Positions 25,296 through 34,665 are shown, counted from the first letter of the stretch. The stretch is 64,000 nt of DNA from Polaribacter sejongensis (GCF_038024065.1 NZ_CP150667.1:3293501-3357500), one strand, 5' to 3'. The notes: generated by a model not told the origin, from the sequence alone. Numbers and translations are program-made.

Positions 25296-25397
25296 TTAAC
25301 ATTTGAATAACTAAACATTAATTTACAAGCAACATTAAGTTTAAGTACAAGTAAGTTATTTGTGGAAATAAAATAAAACAATAAAACGCATTTAAAA

Positions 25398-27620
25398 ATG
25401 AAAAAACAAATTTTAAAATTAATGTTACTAATGGCTTCTACAGCATTTGTAGTTTCTTGTGGAAGTGATGATCCAGTTTTTACAGCTTCATGTACAGATG
25501 GTATACAAAATGGAGATGAAACAGGGATTGACTGTGGAGGTTCTTCTTGCAACGAATGTGTGGATGAGCAAAGTAATATATTAGAAGGTGAAGTTGCTGG
25601 AGATGTTCTTTTAGATGCTAGCGTAGAATATGAATTAACGGCTTCGTATGTCGTTCTAGATGGAGGAACCTTAACGATTCCTGCAGGAACAACAATTAAA
25701 GCTACTGGAGGTACTAGCTCTTATATAGCAGTGGCTCAAGGAGGAAAAATATTTATAGAAGGTAACTCAAGTAACCCAGTTGTTATGACTTCTGGTGCAG
25801 CGAACCCATCTGCTTCAGATTGGGGTGGTTTAGTAGTTTGTGGTAAAGCACCAACAAATGTAGGCGCTACTGCAACTTCTGAAGTTGCCGACTTAACTTA
25901 TGGTGGTACAAACTCAACAGACAACTCTGGTAGTATTAGATATTTAAGAATAGAGTATACTGGTGCTACTTTTAATAGTTCTAAAGAATTTAACGGATTG
26001 TCTTTATTTGGTGTTGGTTCTGGTACTACTGTAGAGTATGTTCAGTCTTTTGAAGGTGGAGATGATGGAATTGAATTTTTTGGAGGAACAGTTAAAGGTA
26101 AATATTTAGTATCTACTAACAGTGGAGATGATTCTATTGATTTTGCTGATGGATGGGCAGGTACTGGAGAGTATTGGTACATTTCTGGTGGAGCTAAAGC
26201 AGGAATAGAAGGTTCTAACAACGGAGATAATGGAAATGCAAGTCCTGTAACAAATGCTACTTTAAAAAATATTACAGTAGTTGGTCCTGTAACAGAAGGA
26301 GCACTATACTTTAAAGAAGGTGGAGGAGACTTTTATGTAGATAACTTTTATATTGCTGGTGCTGATTTAGGAGTAAAAATAAAAGATACAGATACAGAAG
26401 CTGCAGCTAGAATTGAGGCAAGTGATTTAATTATGACAAATGTACAGTTTGCAGACAACGCAACTGGTTTTGTTCAAACAGATTATACAGGAGATAATCA
26501 GTCATTCATACAACAAGGTATTGCAACAGGTGCAGGAAACGGTGCAGCTGCTCCAGATTGGACTGCTGGATGGACAAGAGGTCTAAGTAATAGTGGTGTT
26601 ACTAATGAAAACTTAGCAGGTGAGGTAACAGGAAATGTTTCTTTAAATGCTAATGTAGAATATGAATTAACTAGTTCTTTTGTAGTAAAAGATGGTGGTT
26701 CTTTAACGATTCCTGCAGGAACAATAATTAAAGCAACCGGAGGAACAAGTTCGTATATCGCAGTTGCTCAGGGAGGTAAAATTTATATCGAAGGTACTTC
26801 TACTAATCCAGTAGTAATGACTTCTGGTGCAGTGAACCCATCTGCTTCAGATTGGGGTGGTTTAGTGGTTTGTGGTAAAGCTCCAACAAATGTTGGTGAT
26901 GTAGCTACTTCTGAAGTTGCAGATCTTACTTACGGAGGAACAGTTTCTAATGATAATTCTGGAAGCATTAAGTATTTAAGAATCGAATATTCAGGAGCTA
27001 CTTTTAATAGTTCTAAAGAATTTAATGGTTTATCTTTATTTGGTGTAGGTTCTGGTACTACTGTAGAGTATGTTCAGTCTTTTGAAGGAGGAGATGACGG
27101 AATCGAATTTTTTGGAGGAACTGTTAATGGTAAATATTTAGTTTCTACAAATAGTGGAGATGATTCAATTGATTTTGCTGACGGATGGGCAGGAACTGGA
27201 GAATACTGGTATATATCTGGTGGTGCTAAAGCAGGAATAGAAGGATCTAATAACGGAGATAATGGAAATGCAAGTCCTGTAACAAATGCTACATTAAAAA
27301 ACATTACAGTAGTTGGTCCCGTAACAGAAGGTGCTTTATACTTTAAAGAAGGTGGTGGTAATTTTACTGTCGATAACTTATTTGTTTCTGGTGTTAACTT
27401 AGGAGTAAAAGTAAAAAGTACAGATGCAGAAGCTGCTGTTAGAATTGAGTCTGGAAATTTAGTAATGACGAATGTAGAGTTTGCAGATAGTGTAACTGGA
27501 TTTGTTATGACGGATTATATAGGTGTTAACCAAAGTTTTATTACTAATGGTACAGCTACAGGTGCAGGAAATGGAGCTGCCGCTCCGGATTGGACTAATG
27601 GTTGGACAAAAGGTTTATAA
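25398..27620 (+). CDS. Internally duplicated beta-helix surface lipoprotein
   Basis: A 740-residue lipoprotein with lipobox VVSC (Cys21) followed by GSDD. After a Cys-rich segment (residues 31-55, CTDGIQNGDETGIDCGGSSC), the protein consists of two copies of one 335-residue module, residues 62-396 and 406-740, aligned without gaps at an offset of 344. Each begins GEVxGxVxLxAxVEYELT and ends PDWTxGWTxGL, and reads like a right-handed beta helix with aromatic and Gly-rich turns (GGDDGIEFFGGTV, NSGDDSIDFADGW, with acidic DD pairs that might bind calcium). It follows the TonB receptor and probably works with it at the surface. Substrate unknown. Confidence 0.75.
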   Translation: MKKQILKLMLLMASTAFVVSCGSDDPVFTASCTDGIQNGDETGIDCGGSSCNECVDEQSNILEGEVAGDVLLDASVEYELTASYVVLDGGTLTIPAGTTIKATGGTSSYIAVAQGGKIFIEGNSSNPVVMTSGAANPSASDWGGLVVCGKAPTNVGATATSEVADLTYGGTNSTDNSGSIRYLRIEYTGATFNSSKEFNGLSLFGVGSGTTVEYVQSFEGGDDGIEFFGGTVKGKYLVSTNSGDDSIDFADGWAGTGEYWYISGGAKAGIEGSNNGDNGNASPVTNATLKNITVVGPVTEGALYFKEGGGDFYVDNFYIAGADLGVKIKDTDTEAAARIEASDLIMTNVQFADNATGFVQTDYTGDNQSFIQQGIATGAGNGAAAPDWTAGWTRGLSNSGVTNENLAGEVTGNVSLNANVEYELTSSFVVKDGGSLTIPAGTIIKATGGTSSYIAVAQGGKIYIEGTSTNPVVMTSGAVNPSASDWGGLVVCGKAPTNVGDVATSEVADLTYGGTVSNDNSGSIKYLRIEYSGATFNSSKEFNGLSLFGVGSGTTVEYVQSFEGGDDGIEFFGGTVNGKYLVSTNSGDDSIDFADGWAGTGEYWYISGGAKAGIEGSNNGDNGNASPVTNATLKNITVVGPVTEGALYFKEGGGNFTVDNLFVSGVNLGVKVKSTDAEAAVRIESGNLVMTNVEFADSVTGFVMTDYIGVNQSFITNGTATGAGNGAAAPDWTNGWTKGL
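25581..27617 (+). repeat. Tandem 1-kb intragenic duplication
   Basis: Units 25581-26585 and 26613-27617 are offset by exactly 1032 bp. Protein identity is high and long DNA stretches match, but many synonymous differences show the duplication is not recent. Confidence 0.85.
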
Positions 27621-27642
27621 GATTTAATAATATTATAAATAA

Positions 27643-27673
27643 AGAAAGCAGGCTGAAAAGTCTGCTTTTTTTA
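27643..27673 (+). terminator. Intrinsic terminator after the lipoprotein
   Basis: Stem AAAGCAGGCT/AGTCTGCTTT (one G-T pair) around 27645-27668, followed by a run of T. Confidence 0.75.
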
Positions 27674-27930
27674 GCTTAAATTAATAGGTGTAATTTGCTG
27701 TTTAAGGCCTTTTAGTTTTGAATGCAATGAGAGCGATATACAATACTTAAATTAGTAGATTTAAAGCTTCAATCGACCCTGAAAATCAATTATGTTTGAT
27801 ACTAGAAAACAAAGTATTAAAGGTTTCTAAGGGTGTATACAAAAGCCATAAATTATTGATTAACTAAAGATCGTTTCATTTCTGACAAACAACAATTTTT
27901 CTTATATTAATAAACGACCAAAAGCAAAAC
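27674..27930. other. Intergenic stretch, nothing recognised
   Basis: AT-rich sequence between two terminators, inside a 362-bp gap between genes. No reading frame, RNA motif or repeat seen. Confidence 0.5.
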
Positions 27931-27962
27931 AAAAAAAACGCACCCTAGAGTGCGTTTTTTGT
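27931..27962. terminator. Bidirectional intrinsic terminator
   Basis: Stem CGCAC (27939-27943) and GTGCG (27950-27954), extended by flanking A and T runs. It closes the DUF3575-type operon on minus. Confidence 0.8.
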
Positions 27963-27982
27963 TTTATAAAGTAAGAAATGTA

Positions 27983-28486
27983 TTAGAATCTCCAACCAAT
28001 ATTAACACCTAATCTAGGTACTAAAGTAGGTGAGTTAGATCCAAATAAGTTTCTACCAATACCAGCGTGTACATCAATAGTTAAACCACTTCCTGTAATA
28101 TACTTTGTACCAACAGCAACACCTAAGGCACCATCTGTATATTTGTTATCGTAAACTCCAGGGTTGTTTTCTTCATCAGACTCTTCTTTTCCAGAATTAA
28201 TTCCTAAAAAAGCTTCACCAAAAAAGTTCCATTCTTCGTTTGTAGAAAAATAATTACGATAATAAGGTGTAATCATCGTGTTTTCATTGTATCTAAAACT
28301 GTCATCTTGATTGGCTAAGTTAAATAAAGCAGAAATACCAAAAGAAGAACTTTCAGAGATGTAGTTTTCATAAGAAAACTCTAAACTTTTTATAACCAAT
28401 GCATCTCCAATGTCTAATTTAATTTCTTGTTGTGCGTAGCTTAAAGTACTCGCTAAAAGTCCGAAAGCTAAAAGTAATTTTTTCAT
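27983..28486 (-). CDS. Exported DUF3575-like outer-membrane protein, copy 2
   Basis: A 167-residue protein from the ATG at 28486, which begins the signal peptide MKKLLLAFGLLASTLSYAQ. The mature part shows LVIKSLEFSYENYISESSSFGIS, YYRNYFS, TKYITGSGLTIDVHAGIGRNL and a final GVNIGWRF, an eight-strand-type small barrel. It is a clear paralogue of the upstream gene (28550-29113), with shared motifs A(L/V)V...YE, F(S/N)...(F/Y)RRYFS-like, and GIGRNL. Assignment to DUF3575 is from memory. Function unknown. Confidence 0.7.
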   Translation of the reverse strand: MKKLLLAFGLLASTLSYAQQEIKLDIGDALVIKSLEFSYENYISESSSFGISALFNLANQDDSFRYNENTMITPYYRNYFSTNEEWNFFGEAFLGINSGKEESDEENNPGVYDNKYTDGALGVAVGTKYITGSGLTIDVHAGIGRNLFGSNSPTLVPRLGVNIGWRF

Positions 28487-28549
28487 GTTTTTTGTTTTTT
28501 TGTATTTAATGATTTTTATAGAGTGCAAATCTAATAAATAAGATTGGTT

Positions 28550-29113
28550 TTAGAATCTATATCCTAAAGAGATTCCACCTCTACCTACAGCCTCTAAAGA
28601 GCCGTTATCTCCACCTAAATTGCGTCCTATTCCTAAATATATTTCTGTTGTAAACCCTTTTTTAGAAATAAATTTCCCTCCAACAGAAATACCAACGGCA
28701 AATTCTGTTTTAGTTTCATCATTGCGCTGTGTATTATAATTTCCAGAGTTTGTAATATAAACGTCGTAATTATTGTTTTCATAAGAGTGTAACATCCCAA
28801 AACCCTCCACAAAAAAACCTCTAGCAAATTTGTTAGAGAAGTATCTTCTATAAAAAGGCGTTAAAGAAAATTTTCGATACTCATCTAGATCTTCATTATT
28901 GTCAAACCCCACTAAAACTCCAACTCCAAAAGAAGATTCATCATTAATTAAGTATTCATAAGAAACATCTATCCATTCAAAAACTAGTGCACCCAAGACA
29001 TTTAATTTTACTTCGTGTTTTTTATTGATGTCTTGTGGGTATTGTTCTTCTTTTTCTTGAGCAATTGAAATTGCTGAAATAAACAATAAAAGGCATAATG
29101 TAATTTTTTTCAT
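28550..29113 (-). CDS. Exported DUF3575-like outer-membrane protein, copy 1
   Basis: A 187-residue protein from the ATG at 29113 with signal peptide MKKITLCLLLFISAISIAQ. It has KLNVLGALVFEWIDVSYEY, then DESSFGVGVLVGF, LTPFYRRYFS, GKFISKKGFTTEIYLGIGRNL and a final GISLGYRF. Its gene is 63 bp upstream of its paralogue and 52 bp downstream of the large outer-membrane protein, all in one direction, so one operon is likely. Confidence 0.7.
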   Translation of the reverse strand: MKKITLCLLLFISAISIAQEKEEQYPQDINKKHEVKLNVLGALVFEWIDVSYEYLINDESSFGVGVLVGFDNNEDLDEYRKFSLTPFYRRYFSNKFARGFFVEGFGMLHSYENNNYDVYITNSGNYNTQRNDETKTEFAVGISVGGKFISKKGFTTEIYLGIGRNLGGDNGSLEAVGRGGISLGYRF

Positions 29114-29165
29114 AATAGTTTTTTTTGGTTGATGTAACAAACGTATTAAAAAAGCACTCAAGTTT

Positions 29166-32100
29166 CTAAAAAATAGCTCTCAATTGCACACTTCCGGTAT
29201 GGATTGTTTTTGTGCTTTCACTCTTTCTACCTAAATAAGATAAATTCAGATTTAAAAAAGCATTCAATTTTTGATTGAATAAAAGATTCCAAGTGTAATT
29301 TTTTCCATCTTGTAAACCTTCTAACATTTGGTAGGCAACGGGCGAGTTGGTATCTCCTGTAAAATCATTTAAAAATACGTTTGCATTGGCCGAAATTTGA
29401 TTCTTTTTACTATTGATGTAGAAATATTCAATTCCGAATTTTTGTTGCTTCAAATGTTCGAAATCTGCGAGTTGGTTTTCTTTATTTTTAAAGTGATAAA
29501 AAGCAGTTAGACGATTACTGTCATTATATAAAAAACTAATTTTTGGTTGAAACTCGTGTGCACTAATGGTGTAGTTTCTGTTGTTGAAATTGGCTGTTTT
29601 TAAATCATTTTCAGCGGTTTTACCCATTAACTCAAGCAACCAAAAAGTTGCGAATTTATGTGCAAAATCTAGCTGATGTAACTCAATGTTATTTTCTTGA
29701 TTTCCGATAAAGTACTGTAGCTTATTTCTGTTTTTTCCATAGGTATACGTTGTGCTATATTTTTGAAGGTTTCTGTTGAAATATAGACTATTTCTAAGAC
29801 TGAAATTTAAACCAATCAGTTTACTTTCATCAAAATCAAAAGGATTAAAATTAAAAGAATTTCTTATTCTTTGCTGTTCATTTTCTACACTTAAAAAACT
29901 CTGATTGTAAAAATTAGAAAGCAATTTTTTAACCCCATTTTTAGCTGTCCAAATTCTTGGATTTAAAGTGATAGACTGCGTAAATTTTGCACGTTGCGTG
30001 GCAATAAATTGCAAGTTTGGTTTTGGTAAACGCAAATATTCCGCTTGATCTTGAAATTCTGCAACTTCAAATTCATCAAAATCCTTAACGCCATCGCTGT
30101 TATAATCTATCCAAGTATAATAGCCCAAACCAGGTTCTGTTTTTACATAAATATATTCTTGTTGGGCAACGTTACCCGATGAGGTTTCATAAACGGTTCC
30201 TAAATTGATGAAACTATTAAATAATTCCTGATTAAAAACAACTTTAGAATTCAACGATTTTTCATTTTCGGTAAACTTGTTTTCTGTAAGTCTGTAATTG
30301 GCAAAAACACTTAAATTGGTTTGTTTGTTCTGAATGATTTTACTGTTGATATAAAACGTTTTTCTATTATTGATTTCTGTAAAATTGTTCGATTTGATAC
30401 TGTCGTTATTCCTGTAATTAAACCCCATTTTAGCAAATACATTAGTAGAGTCTCCAATACCAAAATAAGCTTCATATTCTTTAAATTTATGACTGGTATT
30501 TATAAATTCTTGTGTAGTAAGATCTTTTCTGCTATTGGTTTCAAAGTTGATAAACGCACCCAACCATTTTTTATTAAAATCTTGTTCTGCTTTCGCTTTT
30601 GCTGTAAAAAAGGAGTTATCTTCTGTAGTTGAGGTGTTTTTTAAAAAACTACCATTTACATAAAAAGAAGTATTTTTTAACTTCATTTTAGATTGGAGTT
30701 CATGTTTGTTACCAGAAAAAATATCTTTATAATTTAGGTTGTTGTATCGATATAGAATAAAATCCTCCTTTTTATTTTGTAAACTAAATTCCGACTGAAA
30801 GTAGCTTTTCGTTGCGTCGTTTGTTAAAATATTCCAATCTCTATTAAATTCTACAGATTCCCAACGTTGAGCTGTTTTAAAATTATTTTGCACAAATTCA
30901 TGACTTACATTACTTTGTAATTTCCATTTTTTATCAATTAAAGTTTGTTGCCAATTTACCTTTGTTGCAATTGCTTTATTTTGGGCATCATCTATAGTAG
31001 AAAACAAATTGGCATCATTATTACTCAGTGCAACTTCTGTATTAATAATTGTTTTGTCCGAAGGATTGTATGCAGATTGAACAATAAATAACTGAGATTT
31101 TGTTGGTGGAGTTAAACGAATGATAGGGTTATAATTTCCTTGATTTGTACCCACAAACAAAAAGATATTTCCGATTGCTGTGGTTTCATCTAAAACATAA
31201 TCTCCTAAATTGTTACCAACATTAGAAAAAGTTACCGTGTATAATTCATCTGTAGCATTATTGGAGTATTCAAAAATTTCTTTACTACCGTTTAAAACCT
31301 TTTTATAAAGAATTTTATTTTCATTAAAAGCATCTTCATAGGCACTTTCTGCAATCATTAAATCTGTATTGTTACCAGCACTTTGTAAGATTTGTTTTTG
31401 TTCTGCAGTTAAATTTTGTTGAATAGGTTGATTTTTAGCATCATTCTCCGAATAAAAATATCCAGCAATGCTGAATTTATCGCCTTCATAAGAAGCTTCA
31501 TCGTAGGTTATAAAACGCGTATAATTTCTTTCGGAATACTGAAAATCAATCTGGATTCTCATATCATTGGTAATTGGGTACGTAGTGTTAAATTCTATTT
31601 CTCCTAGATTATAATCGATGGTATAATCATTTTCTTCTCCTCGGTTAATCTGAATTCCGTTGATAAATACCTTCTCGCTGCCTTCAATCATTAAAATAGC
31701 AGTTTCATTATTGGCTCCTAAAATTTTATACGGACCTTGATTTCCTTCTATACTCGTAATGTTATACGAGCTAAATTGTCCTCTAACCACAGCACCAGAC
31801 GCAGCAACTTTAAGATTGTCGTTAATTTGTGCTTCTACCAATAAACCAGAAACTTGTTTGGTAAATGGTAAGAAGTAACTTTTGGTATTTTGTAATGAAA
31901 TATCACCCGCTTTTACGCGCCAATTATCTGTAAACATTTCAATAAAAATACGATCAAAATCGGTAATGTTTTGAGAATACCCATTTTCTTGTATGGGAAT
32001 ATTTGTATCAAAAATATTGGCTCTTAACGTGACGTCTTTAGAGAGTTTACCCGATATTTCTAAATCTAAAGCAGAGTTTGTAACTGCATTTTGGTTATTA

Positions 32101-32543
32101 CCAGACGTAATTCCTCTCGTTATAAAACCTTTGGTTTGTAAGCCATCAAATAATTTGATGTCCGATGCTTTTTTATTGGTGGTTAAACTGTATAATTTAC
32201 CCGTATTTGTGCCGTTTGGAAGGATAAATTTCTCATCAAAAGGTGTGTAAACTTTGGTGATAAAATCTGGAAGCCTAAAATATTCAACTGTAATTTCAGT
32301 GTGTTTTGCTGAATTGATAATTAAAACGGCATTGCTAAAATCGATGGTATATTCAGAAAATGGAATTTCCTTTAAAAAAGCATCTAAGACTTTGAGTTTA
32401 TCAGGATTTAAAGCCACAGAATCTAATTGAATAGTGTCTTTTTCAATCAAATATTTTTGCACTCTAAAATCTTTAGATACAGTTTGAGATTGGACCGTGA
32501 ATCCAATAAAAAGTAAAAAGAAGAAGAGAATTCTTTGAATCAT
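29166..32543 (-). CDS. Very large outer-membrane beta-barrel protein of unknown function
   Basis: A 1125-residue protein with signal peptide MIQRILFFFLLFIGFTVQSQ. After an N-terminal globular part (to about residue 130) the sequence is a long series of amphipathic beta strands (TKGFITRGITSGNNQ, DLEISGKLSKDVTLRANI). Near residue 810 is a dockerin or EF-hand-like loop DYNSDGVKDFDEFEVAEF. The last strands end SVQLRAIF. Such proteins occur once or more in most Flavobacteriia and are usually called hypothetical. There is no TonB box or CarboxypepD_reg domain, so it is not a canonical TonB receptor. The two small barrel genes follow it. Confidence 0.65.
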   Translation of the reverse strand: MIQRILFFFLLFIGFTVQSQTVSKDFRVQKYLIEKDTIQLDSVALNPDKLKVLDAFLKEIPFSEYTIDFSNAVLIINSAKHTEITVEYFRLPDFITKVYTPFDEKFILPNGTNTGKLYSLTTNKKASDIKLFDGLQTKGFITRGITSGNNQNAVTNSALDLEISGKLSKDVTLRANIFDTNIPIQENGYSQNITDFDRIFIEMFTDNWRVKAGDISLQNTKSYFLPFTKQVSGLLVEAQINDNLKVAASGAVVRGQFSSYNITSIEGNQGPYKILGANNETAILMIEGSEKVFINGIQINRGEENDYTIDYNLGEIEFNTTYPITNDMRIQIDFQYSERNYTRFITYDEASYEGDKFSIAGYFYSENDAKNQPIQQNLTAEQKQILQSAGNNTDLMIAESAYEDAFNENKILYKKVLNGSKEIFEYSNNATDELYTVTFSNVGNNLGDYVLDETTAIGNIFLFVGTNQGNYNPIIRLTPPTKSQLFIVQSAYNPSDKTIINTEVALSNNDANLFSTIDDAQNKAIATKVNWQQTLIDKKWKLQSNVSHEFVQNNFKTAQRWESVEFNRDWNILTNDATKSYFQSEFSLQNKKEDFILYRYNNLNYKDIFSGNKHELQSKMKLKNTSFYVNGSFLKNTSTTEDNSFFTAKAKAEQDFNKKWLGAFINFETNSRKDLTTQEFINTSHKFKEYEAYFGIGDSTNVFAKMGFNYRNNDSIKSNNFTEINNRKTFYINSKIIQNKQTNLSVFANYRLTENKFTENEKSLNSKVVFNQELFNSFINLGTVYETSSGNVAQQEYIYVKTEPGLGYYTWIDYNSDGVKDFDEFEVAEFQDQAEYLRLPKPNLQFIATQRAKFTQSITLNPRIWTAKNGVKKLLSNFYNQSFLSVENEQQRIRNSFNFNPFDFDESKLIGLNFSLRNSLYFNRNLQKYSTTYTYGKNRNKLQYFIGNQENNIELHQLDFAHKFATFWLLELMGKTAENDLKTANFNNRNYTISAHEFQPKISFLYNDSNRLTAFYHFKNKENQLADFEHLKQQKFGIEYFYINSKKNQISANANVFLNDFTGDTNSPVAYQMLEGLQDGKNYTWNLLFNQKLNAFLNLNLSYLGRKSESTKTIHTGSVQLRAIF

Positions 32544-32599
32544 AAAAAACTATACGTTTTAAACGTAAAAATATGTTTTTTAATGTTTGAATAATAAAA

Positions 32600-33103
32600 T
32601 TAGAACAGCGATTGCTGTTTTACTGGGTTTTCGTGCGACAATAACCATTTTTTACGCCAAATTCCGCCAGCATAACCTGTTAAAGAACCATCAGATCCTA
32701 TAACTCTATGACACGGAATAATAATCCAAATTGGGTTTTTACCATTTGCAGAAGCAACCGCTCTTATGGCTTTTACGTCACCTAAAGCTTTACTTTGTTC
32801 TAAATAGGTTCTTGTTTTATTAAAAGGAATATTCAATAATTCGTCCCATACTTTTTTCTGAAATTCGGTTCCTTGTGGATTTAATTTTAAATCGAAATCA
32901 GTTCTTTCTTCAGAAAAGTATTGATCTAATTGAGTGACACATTCTTGTAAACATTCAGGGATTTCAGAATTCGTCACTTCTACAACTTCGAGTGCACTCG
33001 AGAAGTCTTCATCTATAACAGAAACAGATTGGATTCCGTTTTCATCACCGACAATTTTTGCGGTTCCTAAAGGTGTTTTGTAGTATGTGGTTTTTATTGT
33101 CAA
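32600..33103 (-). CDS. ogt: Methylated-DNA--protein-cysteine methyltransferase
   Basis: A 167-residue suicide DNA-repair enzyme that takes the alkyl group from O6-alkylguanine. The active-site motif PCHRVIG and the DNA-binding helix RAVASANGKNPIWIIIPCH are present, followed by GSDGSLTGYAGG; the N-terminal fold starts YYKTPLGTAKIVGDENG. The only possible start is a TTG at 33103, directly after an in-frame stop, and it gives the usual N-terminus. It lies 18 bp after the antitoxin gene and reads in the same direction, so it may be transcribed from the toxin-antitoxin promoter. Confidence 0.92.
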   Translation of the reverse strand: MTIKTTYYKTPLGTAKIVGDENGIQSVSVIDEDFSSALEVVEVTNSEIPECLQECVTQLDQYFSEERTDFDLKLNPQGTEFQKKVWDELLNIPFNKTRTYLEQSKALGDVKAIRAVASANGKNPIWIIIPCHRVIGSDGSLTGYAGGIWRKKWLLSHENPVKQQSLF

Positions 33104-33121
33104 TTAGATCGTGTATGCTTG

Positions 33122-33409
33122 TTATATTTGAAGACGCAGGTTTAATTTTGCTCCTAACGCATTAAAAATTTTCATAACTGTTTCAAAAGTTACATTTCCA
33201 GTACTATTTTCTAATCTAGATATTTGTGCTTTTTTTACACCAACGAGGTCACCTAGTTGTTCTTGAGTTAATTTTCTTTTTTTTCTGGCAGTTTTAATCA
33301 TATCACCAATTAACTCAAGTTTTAATTCAAATTCATATTCTTCTCTTTCTTTAGTTCCTTTTTTTCCAATTAAAAGGTCTTCTGCTTCATCTAAAGTATA
33401 GCTTTTCAT
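33122..33409 (-). CDS. HigA-like antitoxin (Xre-family HTH)
   Basis: A 95-residue DNA-binding antitoxin. An N-terminal segment rich in Glu and Lys is followed by an Xre-type helix-turn-helix (RKKRKLTQEQLGDLVGVKKAQISRLE, from about residue 40) and the end of the five-helix fold (FETVMKIFNALGAKL). Its start overlaps the toxin stop by 4 bp. It should neutralise the toxin and repress the shared promoter, probably at the palindrome at 33773-33804. Confidence 0.85.
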   Translation of the reverse strand: MKSYTLDEAEDLLIGKKGTKEREEYEFELKLELIGDMIKTARKKRKLTQEQLGDLVGVKKAQISRLENSTGNVTFETVMKIFNALGAKLNLRLQI

Positions 33410-33747
33410 TTCTTTTTATTTTTTAGATAATTCAATCTTATTTTATCAGCTTTTTCGAGCTCTTTTTTATCTACTTTACTAGTTTTCTTTACAATACCAT
33501 GAGTCGCAAAGACTAAGGTTTCGTTTTTGTTTTCTTTGTCCCAAAAAGCTAAAAGTCTAATTTGTTTTCCAGAGTATAAAGTTCTAAACTCCCAAATTTC
33601 ACTATTTAATTTCTTGAAAAATTTTGGATCTGAATGTTGTTCAGCTCTCCTTATATTTTGAAAAATTTTATTTCTAGTTTTAAGATCTTGTTTTTGAATA
33701 AATTCAAACGCTTCTTCCAATAATCTAGTCTCAAAGCGTTTTATCAT
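33406..33747 (-). CDS. HigB-like toxin (RelE superfamily, Gp49-like)
   Basis: A 113-residue toxin of the Gp49/HigB type, probably a ribosome-dependent mRNA interferase. The signature is IWEFRTLYSGKQIRLLAFWD followed by LVFATHGIVKKTSKVDKKELEKADKI. The toxin-first order (higB then higA) is characteristic of HigBA modules. Confidence 0.85.
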   Translation of the reverse strand: MIKRFETRLLEEAFEFIQKQDLKTRNKIFQNIRRAEQHSDPKFFKKLNSEIWEFRTLYSGKQIRLLAFWDKENKNETLVFATHGIVKKTSKVDKKELEKADKIRLNYLKNKKK

Positions 33748-33764
33748 TTTCTATAAACTTTATT

Positions 33765-33804
33765 CAAAGATAACAAAAAGTTTCGTTAAATGTAAACTTT
33801 TTGT
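33765..33804 (-). promoter_or_regulatory. higBA promoter with a palindromic operator
   Basis: A perfect 11-bp inverted repeat, ACAAAAAGTTT-N10-AAACTTTTTGT (33773-33804), directly abuts an exact -7 element on the minus strand, TATCTTTG (33772-33765), 18 bp upstream of the toxin ATG. The palindrome covers the -33 region and is a natural HigA operator. It could also terminate tatD transcription from the same strand. Confidence 0.6.
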
Positions 33805-33816
33805 TTTTTTCTCTGC

Positions 33817-34581
33817 TTAAACACCAAAAACATCTTTAGAATTCTGAGTAGTAATGGATGCAATTTCATCAAAAGAAAGTCCGTAAATATCTACCAATTT
33901 ATCAACAACGTTGGTTAAATAAGCACTTTCATTTCTTTTTCCTCTGTATGGAGTTGGTGCTAAATAAGGCGCATCGGTTTCTAAAACAATGTGTTTGATG
34001 TCAATTTCATTCAGAAATTTATCAATCTTACCATTTTTAAACGTAGCAACACCACCAATTCCTAATTTCATATTGTAAGAAATAGCTTGTTTTGCTTGTT
34101 CTAAAGTCCCTGTAAAACAGTGAAAAATCCCTCTTAAATCATCACTTTTTTCAGATTCTAATACTTCAAAAACTTCATCAAAAGCATTTCTACAGTGAAT
34201 GTTAATCGGCATTTTTCTTTCTTTTGCCCACTGAATTTGTGTTCTAAAAGCATCTTGCTGTTGTGTTAAAAATGTTTTATCCCAATATAAATCCATTCCG
34301 ATTTCGCCAATAGCATAAAATTTCTTTTCATCAATCCATTTTTTAACATGCGCTAGTTCTTCTAAGTAGTTTTCTTTTACAGAAGTAGGGTGTAAGCCCA
34401 TCATTAAAAAAACATCATTTGGATAGTCTTTTTCTAATTGTAACATTTTATCTGTGTACGTAGAATCTATCGCAGGAATAAAAAAACGAGTAACACCAGC
34501 GTTTTTAGCGCGTTGCATCATTTCTGATTGATCTTCTTTAAACTGACTAGAATATAAATGGGTGTGCGTATCTGTAATCAT
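33817..34581 (-). CDS. TatD-family metal-dependent hydrolase
   Basis: A 254-residue amidohydrolase-fold nuclease. Metal-site motifs are intact: THTHLYS at residues 4-10, GEIGMDLYWD near 93, HCRNAFDE near 127, IFHCFTGT near 155 and ETDAPYLAPTPYRGKRNES near 203. The family includes 3'-5' DNases and D-aminoacyl-tRNA-type deacylases. It is divergent from the DEAD-box helicase gene. Confidence 0.93.
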   Translation of the reverse strand: MITDTHTHLYSSQFKEDQSEMMQRAKNAGVTRFFIPAIDSTYTDKMLQLEKDYPNDVFLMMGLHPTSVKENYLEELAHVKKWIDEKKFYAIGEIGMDLYWDKTFLTQQQDAFRTQIQWAKERKMPINIHCRNAFDEVFEVLESEKSDDLRGIFHCFTGTLEQAKQAISYNMKLGIGGVATFKNGKIDKFLNEIDIKHIVLETDAPYLAPTPYRGKRNESAYLTNVVDKLVDIYGLSFDEIASITTQNSKDVFGV

Positions 34582-34635
34582 GTTGTGTAAAATTTCAGCT
34601 GCAAAACTACAAATTATTCTTAGTGAAAAGGGCTA

Positions 34636-34665
34636 TTGTTTAGCGTTTTATAAAACGTACCTTTG
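34636..34665 (+). promoter_or_regulatory. Consensus Bacteroidota promoter of the DEAD-box helicase gene
   Basis: TTG (34636-34638), exactly 19 bp, then TACCTTTG (34658-34665), followed by the ATG at 34682. This decides the start codon of the helicase. Confidence 0.78.
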
